Positions 6,535 through 13,633 of a stretch of 13,633 nt of DNA are shown here, piece by piece. The first letter of the stretch is position 1. Each line of letters opens with the position of its first letter. Source of the DNA: Ruminococcaceae bacterium UBA2806 (GTDB taxonomy: Bacteria; Bacillota; Clostridia; Oscillospirales; Acutalibacteraceae); the NCBI GenBank assembly GCA_002351795.1, contig DEHG01000137.1:1-13633 (forward strand), read 5' to 3'. The notes under the pieces were generated by a model, which had not been told where the DNA came from, ran no database searches, and saw only the letters and a list, made by a program, of their open reading frames with translations. Both the position numbers and the translations under genes were made by a program.

Positions 6535-7184
6535 ACAAAAGCGATCACCTTTTCTGGCTTGGCAGATACACAGAAAGGGTTTATACAACACTGAAGGATT
6601 ATTTTAAATCGGCAGATCTTATGATAGATTCCGATCCGGATTATTATAAGGTTTTGTGCAGAAAAATCGGCATTGCTGATATTTATGGATCAAGCGACAA
6701 CTTTAAAAGAAAGTATGCCTTTGATGAAGCTGACCCCCATTCCATTATCAGCAGTCTTAACAGGGCATATGACAATGCCATCGTTATGAGGGATTATATC
6801 GGCACAGAAACAATGGCATATATCCAGCTTGCCATAGACGATATCAAAAATGCGGAGAACAGCAATTCCACCATCGCCGATCTGATGCTTGTGATCGACC
6901 ATATCCTCGCTTTCTGGGGATGTGTCAATGACGGTATAGATGATGAACAGATACGGAATATTATCAAGCTTGGCAAGGGCATAGAAAGACTGGACCTGTA
7001 TCTGAGTCTGGAAAAGCCTGCTCATGAGGTTCAGATGGTGTATAAAAGAATGAAGGGCTTTCTGAGTAAGGCAAAGCTCAGGTATGATGAAAGCGTTATA
7101 TATACAATGGATAATATGCTTTCATCACCTGATTTCAGCTATGACAATGTAAAGAATCTGCTGAGAAAGCTGATTCTTTCGTAA
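6516..7184 (+). CDS. Alpha-E domain protein (DUF403 family)
   Basis: An all-alpha protein of 222 residues with the family's N-terminal signature LFWLGRYTERVYTTL (12-26) and long predicted helices throughout, including many acidic residues. Alpha-E proteins are almost always encoded next to circularly permuted ATP-grasp ligases and are thought to form a complex with them or shape their substrate site; no activity has been established to my knowledge. It is shorter than the usual alpha-E protein of around 300 residues. Its start lies 19 bases inside the ATP-grasp gene, with GGGAGGAGG about 12 bases upstream of the ATG, so translation is probably coupled to that gene. No membrane segment or signal peptide is seen. 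Confidence 0.87.
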   Translation: MGIITIDKSDHLFWLGRYTERVYTTLKDYFKSADLMIDSDPDYYKVLCRKIGIADIYGSSDNFKRKYAFDEADPHSIISSLNRAYDNAIVMRDYIGTETMAYIQLAIDDIKNAENSNSTIADLMLVIDHILAFWGCVNDGIDDEQIRNIIKLGKGIERLDLYLSLEKPAHEVQMVYKRMKGFLSKAKLRYDESVIYTMDNMLSSPDFSYDNVKNLLRKLILS

Positions 7185-7196
7185 GGGGGCGGTAGT

Positions 7197-8015
7197 ATCA
7201 GACATTTAGTCTTTAATTATAATCTGACTGCATCGTACAGCGAGGCAGTTAACAACCACAGTTTTTCTGTAATGTTTATTCCGCAGGATAATGAAAGACA
7301 AAAAATAACGGAGCTGAAGATCTCCTCCGGTTACGATACCTGCTTCAGTATTACCGATGATGTTTTCCATAATAAGAAGCTGTACGGCAGGATCGAAAAG
7401 CCGCATGATAAATTTGAAATATCCATAAGCGGCTGTGCCGATACAGGTCTGAATGTTTTTGAGGAATTTATAAGCACAGAATCTTATCCTTACTGTCCTT
7501 TCAGTACGACAGTTTTCGGAGTGCAGACCAGACTGACAATGCCCGGAATAAACATCTGGAAACTTCATAAATCCCTATGTCTGAATGAAATCACGGAACC
7601 ATATGACAAAACCATGAAAATAATGAAGGCTGTTGCGGAGGTTCTGAAATATGACGCCGGTGCGACAGGAGTACATGAAGCGGCTGAAAATGCCCTTAGT
7701 CTCAAAAGCGGAGTTTGTCAGGATTTTGCACATATTATGATCTCTCTTCTCAGAATGGCGAATATTCCGGCAAGATATGTTGTGGGAATGATGCTCGGAG
7801 AGGGAGCGTCCCATGCCTGGGTAGAGGCTTTTTGCCGGGGTTACTGGTACGGCTTTGACCCGACAAACAACAAACTGGTCAATGATGAGTATATAAAAGT
7901 ATCCTACGGTAGGGATTCAAGTGACTGTCCTGTAATCAAGGGCAATTTCTACGGAAACGGAATGCAGACACAGAAAGAAGAAGTGAATGTTGAAGAAATA
8001 CATGCAAAGGAATGA
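7197..8015 (+). CDS. Transglutaminase-like cysteine protease, no canonical start codon at its homologous N-terminus
   Basis: The Cys-His-Asp triad of the transglutaminase fold is complete: C174 (SGVCQDFAH), H206 (SHAWVE) and D221 (GFDPTNN), numbered from 7197. Bacterial members next to ATP-grasp/alpha-E genes are usually predicted peptidases or amide-exchange enzymes rather than cross-linkers. The first ATG in frame is at 7272-7274, but it has no ribosome binding site and would remove the first beta-strand. The frame is open from the preceding stop (7182-7184), and the family-like N-terminus RHLVFNYNLTASYSEAVNNH is encoded upstream. AAGGGGG (7183-7189) sits 7 bases before ATC 7197-7199, so ATC, or an ATG changed by one base, is the best start; 272 residues. 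No ATG, GTG or TTG lies between 7185 and 7271 in this frame. Its end overlaps the next gene. Confidence 0.85.
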   Translation: MRHLVFNYNLTASYSEAVNNHSFSVMFIPQDNERQKITELKISSGYDTCFSITDDVFHNKKLYGRIEKPHDKFEISISGCADTGLNVFEEFISTESYPYCPFSTTVFGVQTRLTMPGINIWKLHKSLCLNEITEPYDKTMKIMKAVAEVLKYDAGATGVHEAAENALSLKSGVCQDFAHIMISLLRMANIPARYVVGMMLGEGASHAWVEAFCRGYWYGFDPTNNKLVNDEYIKVSYGRDSSDCPVIKGNFYGNGMQTQKEEVNVEEIHAKE

Positions 8016-8950
8016 TGATAATGGTTCAGGTAGTGGCATCTGTCGGTCTGCCGATAGATGAAAGCTTGATGATAAAGAAAAACCGCCTTGTACCTGAAAA
8101 CGGACTCAGCGGAAATGAAAAGCGTATAAGCATTGTTACGGGAACACACGGAGATGAACTCGAGGGACAATATGTCTGCTATGAACTGCAACGGAGAATA
8201 AAAGAAAACTACAGCAGACTGACAGGAATAGTGGACGTCTATCCTGCGCTCAATCCTCTTGGAATAGATTCTATCACCCGGGGCATACCTGCATTTGATC
8301 TTGATATGAACAGACTGTTTCCCGGTTCGGAAAACGGTTCAATGCCGGAATATATCGCATCCAAAATAATCAGTGACCTCAGCGGCAGTGCTGCGGTCAT
8401 AGATATCCACGCAAGCAATATCTTTCTTGAAGAGATACCGCAGGTCAGGATCAATGAGCTGTCAAAGGAAACGCTCATACCGCTTGCAAAGAAACTGAAT
8501 ATGGATTATATATGGGTACATTCTGCCGCAACGGTTCTTGAATCCACGCTTGCTTATTCGCTCAATGTCATAGGCACACCGACTCTTGTTGTTGAAATGG
8601 GAGTTGGTATGCGTATTACTAAAAAATACGGCGACCAGCTTGTTGACGGTATTTTCTCTTTGATGAAGGAGCTGGGAATATGGAACGGTGAAATCATAAC
8701 ACCAAAAGAGCCTATCATCTCAGAGGACGGAGAAGTATCATTTATCAATGCAGGAAACTCAGGAGTATTTGTTCCTGCCGTTGAGCATTGGAAAAATGTA
8801 AAAAAAGGAGATCATATCGGAGATATATTAGATCCCCTTACGGGCGAAATCAACGAAACGATTCATTCGGAAACGGATGGGATAGTTTTTACGCTGCGTG
8901 AATATCCTATTGTTTCCGAAGGCTCGCTGATTGCGAGAATACTGTCGTAA
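8012..8950 (+). CDS. Aspartoacylase/succinylglutamate desuccinylase-family zinc amidohydrolase (intact active site)
   Basis: Members of this M14-related family remove acyl groups from N-acyl amino acids. The zinc ligands are present, numbered from the ATG at 8012: H46 and E49 in GTHGDELEG and H133 in VIDIHAS, with the substrate motif DMNRLFPG (98-105) and the general base E195 in VVEMG. The last 90 residues form a beta-rich domain ending in GDILDPLTGEI and a lipoyl-like fold, common in desuccinylase-like proteins. Three in-frame ATGs are possible (8012, 8015, 8021). The first overlaps the transglutaminase stop by four bases, but AAGGA at 8007-8011 is better spaced for 8021, giving 309 residues. 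The true substrate is unknown; the context argues for hydrolysis of an amide made by the operon's ligase. Confidence 0.9.
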   Translation: MMIMVQVVASVGLPIDESLMIKKNRLVPENGLSGNEKRISIVTGTHGDELEGQYVCYELQRRIKENYSRLTGIVDVYPALNPLGIDSITRGIPAFDLDMNRLFPGSENGSMPEYIASKIISDLSGSAAVIDIHASNIFLEEIPQVRINELSKETLIPLAKKLNMDYIWVHSAATVLESTLAYSLNVIGTPTLVVEMGVGMRITKKYGDQLVDGIFSLMKELGIWNGEIITPKEPIISEDGEVSFINAGNSGVFVPAVEHWKNVKKGDHIGDILDPLTGEINETIHSETDGIVFTLREYPIVSEGSLIARILS

Positions 8951-8964
8951 GGGAGGTTTTTCAG

Positions 8965-9915
8965 ATGGAAGAAAAAGTACTGTTTGAGCTTGGCTCGGTC
9001 CACAGGGACAATATGCGTGTAAAGGGCTATTATTTCGGCAGCGGAGAACATTCCGTCTGCATTGTCGGTGCAACAAGAGGAAATGAGATTCAACAGGTGT
9101 ATATATGTTCAAAGCTGATCTCTGTCTTTGAACAGCTCGAAATAACAGGAAAGATCAGGGAAGGAAAATCAATAATGGTAATTCCCTGTGTTAATCCGCA
9201 TTCCATGAATATCGGAAAAAGATTCTGGTCAACAGATAATACAGATATCAACCGGATGTTTCCGGGCTATTGTCTTGGTGAAACAACTCAAAGAATAGCC
9301 GATGGTGTTTTCAGCAATGTCAGCGATTATGAATATGGCATACAATTTGCAAGCTTTTATATGCAGGGCAGCTTTATCCCTCATGTAAGAATGATGAAAA
9401 CAGGCTTTGAAGATACAGAGCTTGCAAAGGATTTCGGATTGCCATATGTTTACCGCAGAAAAGCAAAGCCGTATGACACCACCACTTTAAATTATAATTG
9501 GCAGATATGGGGAACAAAAGCGTTTTCCATATATACCAATGCTACAGACAGCATTGACGATGACAGTGCATCGGAGGCTGTCAACGCCGTGCTGAATTTT
9601 CTTAACAAACATGATATCATTGAATACGATTGCCACGAGGGGTATATTTCCCGACTGATAGAGGGCAGTGAGCTTGTCAATGTCAAAAACGAAACAGCCG
9701 GTTTTTTCATCCGCCGTGCAGGAGTCAATTCAAGGGTAAGGAAAGGCGATATTCTTGCAGAGATAACAGATCCGTATACAGGCAGAATCCTTGAAGAAAT
9801 CAAATCACCCGTAAACGGTATTGTCTTTTTCCATGCAGGACAGCCGGTAATATATTCCAACACTCCGCTGTATCGTATCATCCCGACCGGAGTGCCTTCG
9901 GTGCCTGTTCGCTGA
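8965..9915 (+). CDS. Aspartoacylase/succinylglutamate desuccinylase-like paralogue lacking zinc ligands (probable pseudoenzyme)
   Basis: This 316-residue protein aligns along its length with the preceding one, keeping the DINRMFPG motif (94-101) and the C-terminal beta domain (GDILAEITDPYTGRI), so it arose from the same family. The catalytic set is missing: GTHGDELEG reads GATRGNEIQ (R38 in place of the zinc His, E41 kept), DIH reads GIQ (125-127), and the VVEMG segment reads IYTNA around the general-base position. It therefore probably binds but does not cleave, perhaps as a partner subunit or regulator of the intact paralogue. GGGAGG lies 9 bases upstream of its ATG, 14 bases after the previous stop. 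A different catalytic mechanism cannot be excluded. Confidence 0.85.
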   Translation: MEEKVLFELGSVHRDNMRVKGYYFGSGEHSVCIVGATRGNEIQQVYICSKLISVFEQLEITGKIREGKSIMVIPCVNPHSMNIGKRFWSTDNTDINRMFPGYCLGETTQRIADGVFSNVSDYEYGIQFASFYMQGSFIPHVRMMKTGFEDTELAKDFGLPYVYRRKAKPYDTTTLNYNWQIWGTKAFSIYTNATDSIDDDSASEAVNAVLNFLNKHDIIEYDCHEGYISRLIEGSELVNVKNETAGFFIRRAGVNSRVRKGDILAEITDPYTGRILEEIKSPVNGIVFFHAGQPVIYSNTPLYRIIPTGVPSVPVR

Positions 9916-9950
9916 CAGGTGTTATGAATGACATAAAGTAAGGAGAACAG

Positions 9951-10658
9951 ATGAATATGAAACCCATTATCGGTGTCATGCCCCTTTGGGATGAAGAAAA
10001 GAAAAGTATATGGATGCTGCCGGGATATATGAACGGGATCATTGATGCAGGTGGGATCCCGATGGTACTTCCGTTTACGGATAACGAGGATGTGTTTTGT
10101 CGGGCATTGGATATATGCAGCGGATTTCTCCTGACAGGAGGACAGGATGTTGACCCGATGATCTACGGAGAAAGAAAAAGATATGATAATATCGTCACCT
10201 GTACGCTGCGTGACAAGCTGGATGCGATCGTTCTGAACAAAGCCGTAGAGCTTGACAAGCCTCTGCTTGGAATATGCAGAGGTATCCAATTTATGAATGC
10301 TGCATCAGGCGGAACTCTGTATCAGGATATTCTTTTAGAAACCGGAACTTCAGTAACACATCACCAGACGCCGCCGTATGAAAAACCAGTTCATGAGGTT
10401 ATGATCGTGCAGGATACACCTTTAGGGCAATTACTTAAAAAGCAAACACTTTCCGTGAACAGTTATCACCATCAGAGCATCAAAGACTTATCTCCGGTAC
10501 TGGAATGTATGGCTCGTGCAGAAGATGGGCTGATAGAAGCTGTGTATATGCCGCGAAAGAAATTCATCTGGGGTGTTCAATGGCATCCCGAATTTTCTTA
10601 TAAGGCAGACGAGGACAGCCGCAAAATATTCAAAGCATTTATTGAACATTCATGCTGA
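9951..10658 (+). CDS. Gamma-glutamyl-gamma-aminobutyrate hydrolase-family peptidase (C26, class I glutamine amidotransferase fold)
   Basis: The fold releases glutamate from gamma-glutamyl amides, as PuuD does in putrescine breakdown. The triad is visible: nucleophile C109 in GICRGIQ, and H212 and E214 in VQWHPEF. Other family segments are LLTGGQDVDPMIYGE (60-74) and NSYHHQSI (170-177), typical of the PuuD branch. The 235-residue length is usual. AAGGAG lies 6 bases before the ATG, and the gap after the desuccinylase paralogue is 35 bases, the longest inside the operon. No polyamine genes are present, so the name describes the family only. The presence of a gamma-glutamyl-type hydrolase supports, but does not prove, a glutamate-containing product of the operon. 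Confidence 0.92.
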   Translation: MNMKPIIGVMPLWDEEKKSIWMLPGYMNGIIDAGGIPMVLPFTDNEDVFCRALDICSGFLLTGGQDVDPMIYGERKRYDNIVTCTLRDKLDAIVLNKAVELDKPLLGICRGIQFMNAASGGTLYQDILLETGTSVTHHQTPPYEKPVHEVMIVQDTPLGQLLKKQTLSVNSYHHQSIKDLSPVLECMARAEDGLIEAVYMPRKKFIWGVQWHPEFSYKADEDSRKIFKAFIEHSC

Positions 10659-10682
10659 AAACTTGTAAAGGAGGCAGTTGAA

Positions 10683-13247
10683 ATGGCAGCATTTGACAGA
10701 ATACTATCAGGCATACCGGAGATGGATAAAGCGTTGGACAATATCAGACTGGGTGATAATGTTGTATGGAGAGTATCAGACCTGAGTGAATTCAGATTAT
10801 TTATGGAGCCGTATGTCAGACAGGCAGTCAAGGATAAGCGAAAGATAATCTATTTCCGGTTCGCAGCACACGAGCCGTTCATTACAGATATACCGGAGGT
10901 AAAAACTATTGAGATACCGCTTTCTCATCGCTTTGAAAACTTCACTGTGGAGATACATAATGCGATTGAAAGAGAAGGCAGGGATGCTTTTTATGTTTTT
11001 GACTGCCTTTCGGAATTGCAGACCGCATGGGCAACAGACCTGATGATGGGTAATTTTTTCAGAGTGACCTGTCCGTTCCTTTTTGTGCTTGATACAGTCG
11101 CATTTTTTCCGCTTATCCGAGGCAAGCACTCGGTTCATTCCGTTAATAAGATAATCGACACCACTCAGCTGTTTTTGGATGTTTATACGGGAGAAAAGGA
11201 TATTTTCGTTCGTCCCGAAAAGGTATGGAATCGTAATTCTGATACTATGTTTCTTCCGCATATATTTGAGCCAAACTCAGGTAAATTCCGTCCTGTTACT
11301 GACGGTGTAAGATCGAGCAGATTTTATAATATACTCGGAAAGCTGCGCCGTGGAACGGATGACAGAAATACAGATTCATGGGATCGTTTTTTCAATAATG
11401 CAAAGATCAGACACAGCACCGGAGCTGACATATCAGACGAATGTGAATATATTTGCAATATCATGATGACCCGTGATTCAAAAATGCGTCAGATGGTAAA
11501 AAAGAATTTTACCCCGGAGGATTATTTTGAAGTCCGCAGCCATATGATAGGTACAGGAATGATAGGAGGAAAAGCTTGCGGAATGCTGCTGTCCAGAGCT
11601 ATTATCCGCAACAGGGAGCCGGATATAAACAATACCCTTGAACCGCATGATTCGTTTTATATCGGATCGGACGTTTACTACACATATATAGTCGATAACG
11701 GCTTCTGGGATATGAGGATAAAGCAGAGAACCGAGGAAGGCTATTTCAGGCTTGCGGATGAATTCAGAGAGCTGCTTCTGAACGGAAAGTTTTCCGATGT
11801 TATGCGTGAGCAGTTCGGAAACATTATTGAATACTACGGTCAGGATCCATATATAGTTCGCTCCAGCAGTATTCTTGAGGACGGCTTCGGCAATGCTTTT
11901 GCCGGAAAATACGAATCTGTATTCTGTGCGAACAGAGGAAGCTATGAGGACAGGCTTGCAGAATTTGAAAATGCAATAAAAAACGTTTATGCCAGCACAA
12001 TGGGGCTTTCTGCTCTTGATTACAGAAAAAGACGGGGACTTGACAAGCGTGACGAGCAGATGGCGCTCCTTGTTCAAAGGGTCTCGGGGTCGTATTACGG
12101 TTCCTACTATATGCCCTGTGCGGCAGGGGTCGGTTATTCCTATAGTCCCTACAGATTTTTACAGACTGCCGATCCGGGGACAGGTATGCTCAGACTTGTA
12201 ATGGGGCTCGGAACATCTGCCGTTGACAGGACAGAAGGGTCATATCCGAGACTTGTAAGCCTTGATATGCCTGAAAGAACACCATATTCGACCGCTGCCG
12301 ACAAGCATAAATTCTCACAGCGCAATGCTGAGGTTATCAATACCTCAAAGCATGATCTTGAAAGAGTAAGCCTTGATACAATGCTGCCCGTAATTCCCCG
12401 CTACCTTGGAAATATTCTTTTAGAGCACGATTTCGAGGCAGAGCAAAGGCTCAGAGAAATGGGAAGAGATCGTGACATCAGATTTATTTCCTGTCAGGGT
12501 CTTGTGAAGAATAAAAAGCTGATGGAGAGTATGCGGCGGATGCTTGCTTGCATACAATCTGAATATGATTATCCGGTGGATACAGAGTTTACGATAAATG
12601 TTTCTGATGACGGCGAATATACTATAGACCTCCTACAGTGCAGACCGCTGCAGGTGATTAAGGGAAATAACACGGTCACGATGCCCGAAAATATTACAGA
12701 TGAACATATCCTGCTCCACACTAAGGGTGCATCAATGGGACTATCAAGAACAGAGCAGCTTGACTATATCGTATATGTTGATCCGATAGGGTATTACAAT
12801 ATGCCGTATAATGATAAATCTGCCGTTGCGCGTCTGATAGGAAAGATCAACTGGCATTTCCGGGGTTCCGAGGAACATCTTATGCTTATGGTACCCGGAA
12901 GGATAGGGACTTCATCAAAGGAACTCGGAGTACCTACGATGTTTTCGGATATCAGCGGGTTTGATGTTATCTGTGAGATGGAGGAAAGCAGAGCAGGATA
13001 TAATCCGGAATTATCCTACGGCAGTCATATTTTTCAGGATCTGGTCGAGGCTGAAATATTATATACGGCTGTATTCGACAACAAAAAAACGCTAGCTTTT
13101 TATCCTGAAAAGCTAAATCGTTTTGAGAATATCTCGGATTTGTTTGATGATGGCGGAGAGCTTTCGGAAATAGTCAAAGTATTCAAGGCACAAAACTGTA
13201 CGCTTTATCATGACATCAATAAAGAACAGTTACTAATAGTTATATAA
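10683..13247 (+). CDS. PEP/pyruvate-binding-domain protein with P-loop-less RecA-like N-terminus
   Basis: Residues 1-190 read like a RecA/KaiC domain (SGIPEMDKALDNIRLGDNVV, 9-28, and a Walker-B-like FYVFDCLSEL, 103-112), but the Walker A loop is absent: GDNVVWRVSD stands where GxxxxGKT should be. Residues 285-660 form the ATP-binding domain of PEP synthase and pyruvate phosphate dikinase: GMIGGKACGM (292-301), YIVRSSSILEDGFGNAFAGKYESVF (390-414) and DLLQCRPLQ (649-657). The remaining 195 residues include MVPGRIGTSSKELGVP (736-751) and SHIFQDL (781-787), a C-terminal domain also seen in PEP-synthase-like proteins of Bacteroidetes. There is no phosphohistidine domain or PEP barrel, so it cannot be a PEP synthase. 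AAAGGAGG lies 9 bases before the ATG. The last gene of the operon, 24 bases after the hydrolase. A phosphotransferase or ATP-sensing role is inference. Confidence 0.88.
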   Translation: MAAFDRILSGIPEMDKALDNIRLGDNVVWRVSDLSEFRLFMEPYVRQAVKDKRKIIYFRFAAHEPFITDIPEVKTIEIPLSHRFENFTVEIHNAIEREGRDAFYVFDCLSELQTAWATDLMMGNFFRVTCPFLFVLDTVAFFPLIRGKHSVHSVNKIIDTTQLFLDVYTGEKDIFVRPEKVWNRNSDTMFLPHIFEPNSGKFRPVTDGVRSSRFYNILGKLRRGTDDRNTDSWDRFFNNAKIRHSTGADISDECEYICNIMMTRDSKMRQMVKKNFTPEDYFEVRSHMIGTGMIGGKACGMLLSRAIIRNREPDINNTLEPHDSFYIGSDVYYTYIVDNGFWDMRIKQRTEEGYFRLADEFRELLLNGKFSDVMREQFGNIIEYYGQDPYIVRSSSILEDGFGNAFAGKYESVFCANRGSYEDRLAEFENAIKNVYASTMGLSALDYRKRRGLDKRDEQMALLVQRVSGSYYGSYYMPCAAGVGYSYSPYRFLQTADPGTGMLRLVMGLGTSAVDRTEGSYPRLVSLDMPERTPYSTAADKHKFSQRNAEVINTSKHDLERVSLDTMLPVIPRYLGNILLEHDFEAEQRLREMGRDRDIRFISCQGLVKNKKLMESMRRMLACIQSEYDYPVDTEFTINVSDDGEYTIDLLQCRPLQVIKGNNTVTMPENITDEHILLHTKGASMGLSRTEQLDYIVYVDPIGYYNMPYNDKSAVARLIGKINWHFRGSEEHLMLMVPGRIGTSSKELGVPTMFSDISGFDVICEMEESRAGYNPELSYGSHIFQDLVEAEILYTAVFDNKKTLAFYPEKLNRFENISDLFDDGGELSEIVKVFKAQNCTLYHDINKEQLLIVI

Positions 13248-13276
13248 TATATCCGTGTGTTATATATCCGTATGTT
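13247..13276. repeat. Tandem 15-mer repeat at the end of the operon
   Basis: Two directly adjacent copies of ATATATCCGTRTGTT (13247-13261 and 13262-13276) differ at a single position. The first begins at the last base of the 854-residue gene's stop codon. A T-rich run follows (13280-13286), but no hairpin precedes it, so this is not a typical terminator. Confidence 0.75.
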
Positions 13277-13484
13277 CTCTTTTTTTCGATTATAAATACT
13301 ATGGTTGACACACAACAATTTTGCGTAAATACCAATTTTATTAATCTGACTCTGTGTGAAAATTTGATTCTTATCTTTAAGATTATTCTTTTTATCTCCA
13401 CTTGTGTACCTGAATTAACACTACCACACAGTATAATCCTTGAACGAACCCCTATATAATTACACGAACCTCCTTTTAGTTCGT
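13277..13484. other. Non-coding stretch after the operon, with a 9-bp inverted repeat
   Basis: No convincing gene is seen between the operon and the right edge. TTGACA at 13305-13310 has no good -10 partner (TAAATA at 15 bases). TGAACGAAC (13441-13449) and GTTCGTTCA (13479-13487) form a perfect 9-bp inverted repeat. On the minus strand it encloses a ribosome-binding-site-like AAAAGGAGG with no good start behind it. An 82-codon minus-strand frame across 13240-13488 has poor composition and no recognisable motif, so I do not call it a gene. Confidence 0.45.
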
Positions 13485-13507
13485 TCATTTATGCACCCAA
13501 ACCTTAA

Positions 13508-13523
13508 GCTGCTTTTCAGCAGC
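13508..13523. repeat. Small GC-rich hairpin
   Basis: GCTGCT and AGCAGC form a 6-bp perfect stem around a 4-base loop (GAAA on the minus strand). No T-run follows on either strand. It lies between the possible minus-strand gene tail and the inverted repeat; its role is unknown. An adjacent short tandem ACCAAAT occurs at 13534-13547. Confidence 0.45.
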
Positions 13524-13558
13524 CACCCGGACAGCACCAAATACCAAATACGCAAAAG

Positions 13559-13579
13559 AAAAAAGGCTTGAAAACAAGC
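13559..13579 (-). terminator. Probable intrinsic terminator of a gene entering from the right
   Basis: On the minus strand GCTTG (13579-13575) and CAAGC (13570-13566) form a 5-bp stem with a TTTT loop, followed by C and six T (13564-13559). It starts four bases after the TAA at 13583-13585 of the open minus-strand frame. The stem is short, so confidence is moderate. Confidence 0.45.
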
Positions 13580-13582
13580 GGT

Positions 13583-13633
13583 TTACGCTGATTTCAGCTC
13601 TTTCTTTTGTATCAATCCCGCTACTGTTTTATC
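13583..13633 (-). CDS. Possible C-terminal tail of an unidentified gene (partial, enters from the right edge)
   Basis: On the minus strand the first frame from the window edge is open for 16 codons and ends DKTVAGLIQKKELKSA at TAA 13583-13585, directly followed by a terminator-like hairpin. The frame beginning one base later meets a stop within four codons and the third stops at once. A Lys-rich end next to a terminator is typical of a protein C-terminus, but 16 residues identify nothing. A competing reading is a 47-codon open stretch in the third frame (13628-13485), which runs through the hairpin. I do not recognise either. Confidence 0.35.
   Translation of the reverse strand, partial: DKTVAGLIQKKELKSA

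Noticed and set aside
9880..9950. Possible regulatory hairpin in the 35-base gap before the C26 hydrolase gene
   Set aside because: Only a 5-bp stem with no T-run is present; the gap otherwise just carries a good ribosome binding site.
11478..12077. 199-codon antisense frame inside the 854-residue gene
   Set aside because: Long antisense frames are expected by chance opposite a long gene; no promoter, ribosome binding site or recognisable domain was found.
10683..13247. Annotation as phosphoenolpyruvate synthase
   Set aside because: Only the ATP-binding domain of that family is present; the phosphohistidine domain and the PEP/pyruvate barrel are missing.
13240..13488. 82-codon minus-strand open frame beginning ATG next to the inverted repeat
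   Set aside because: No usable ribosome binding site before its ATG, low-complexity basic and aromatic composition, no recognisable motif, and it runs into the end of the 854-residue gene through the tandem repeat.

Overview
The window looks like chromosomal DNA from a low-to-mid GC Firmicute of the Ruminococcus/Oscillospiraceae type. The reasons are strong purine-rich ribosome binding sites, sigma-A-like promoters, short intrinsic terminators, a eukaryote-type NADP isocitrate dehydrogenase paired with a citrate synthase, and an operon layout that I associate with gut Clostridia. The genus is an inference. No tRNA, rRNA or CRISPR array was seen.

Left part, minus strand (reading right to left). 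A membrane protein combines an N-terminal FUSC/aromatic-acid-exporter-like domain with a C-terminal HAD fold that has lost its catalytic aspartates (3684-4952). Next come citrate synthase and NADP-isocitrate dehydrogenase, two bases apart (3516 to 959); with an aconitase supplied from elsewhere they would make 2-oxoglutarate, the glutamate precursor. Last is a stand-alone HD-GYP phosphodiesterase whose C-terminus is cut off by a one-base deletion (105-859), followed by a strong terminator at 25-62. The citrate synthase leader has a near-consensus promoter and then a 15-bp terminator-like hairpin before the gene.

Centre. The 265-bp divergent region 4953-5217 holds two back-to-back promoters, four copies of the palindrome TTGCAA in two pairs, and a terminator-like hairpin in the rightward leader.

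Right part, plus strand. Seven tightly packed genes (5218-13247) form one apparent operon: circularly permuted ATP-grasp ligase, alpha-E protein, transglutaminase-like cysteine protease, two aspartoacylase/succinylglutamate desuccinylase-family proteins (one with intact zinc ligands, one without), a class I glutamine-amidotransferase-like gamma-glutamyl hydrolase (C26), and an 854-residue protein with a P-loop-less RecA/KaiC-like domain, a PEP-synthase-type ATP-binding domain and a further C-terminal domain. ATP-grasp plus alpha-E plus transglutaminase is a known amidoligase gene association with no assigned product. Here it is joined by three more amide-bond hydrolase-family proteins and an unusual ATP-binding protein. 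My inference is a system that makes, trims and recycles a small peptide or amide, perhaps based on glutamate; the substrate is unknown.

Right edge. The last 386 bases hold a tandem 15-mer, a 9-bp inverted repeat and, on the minus strand, the possible tail of another gene with a terminator. They may be the end of a neighbouring mobile element, but this is uncertain.
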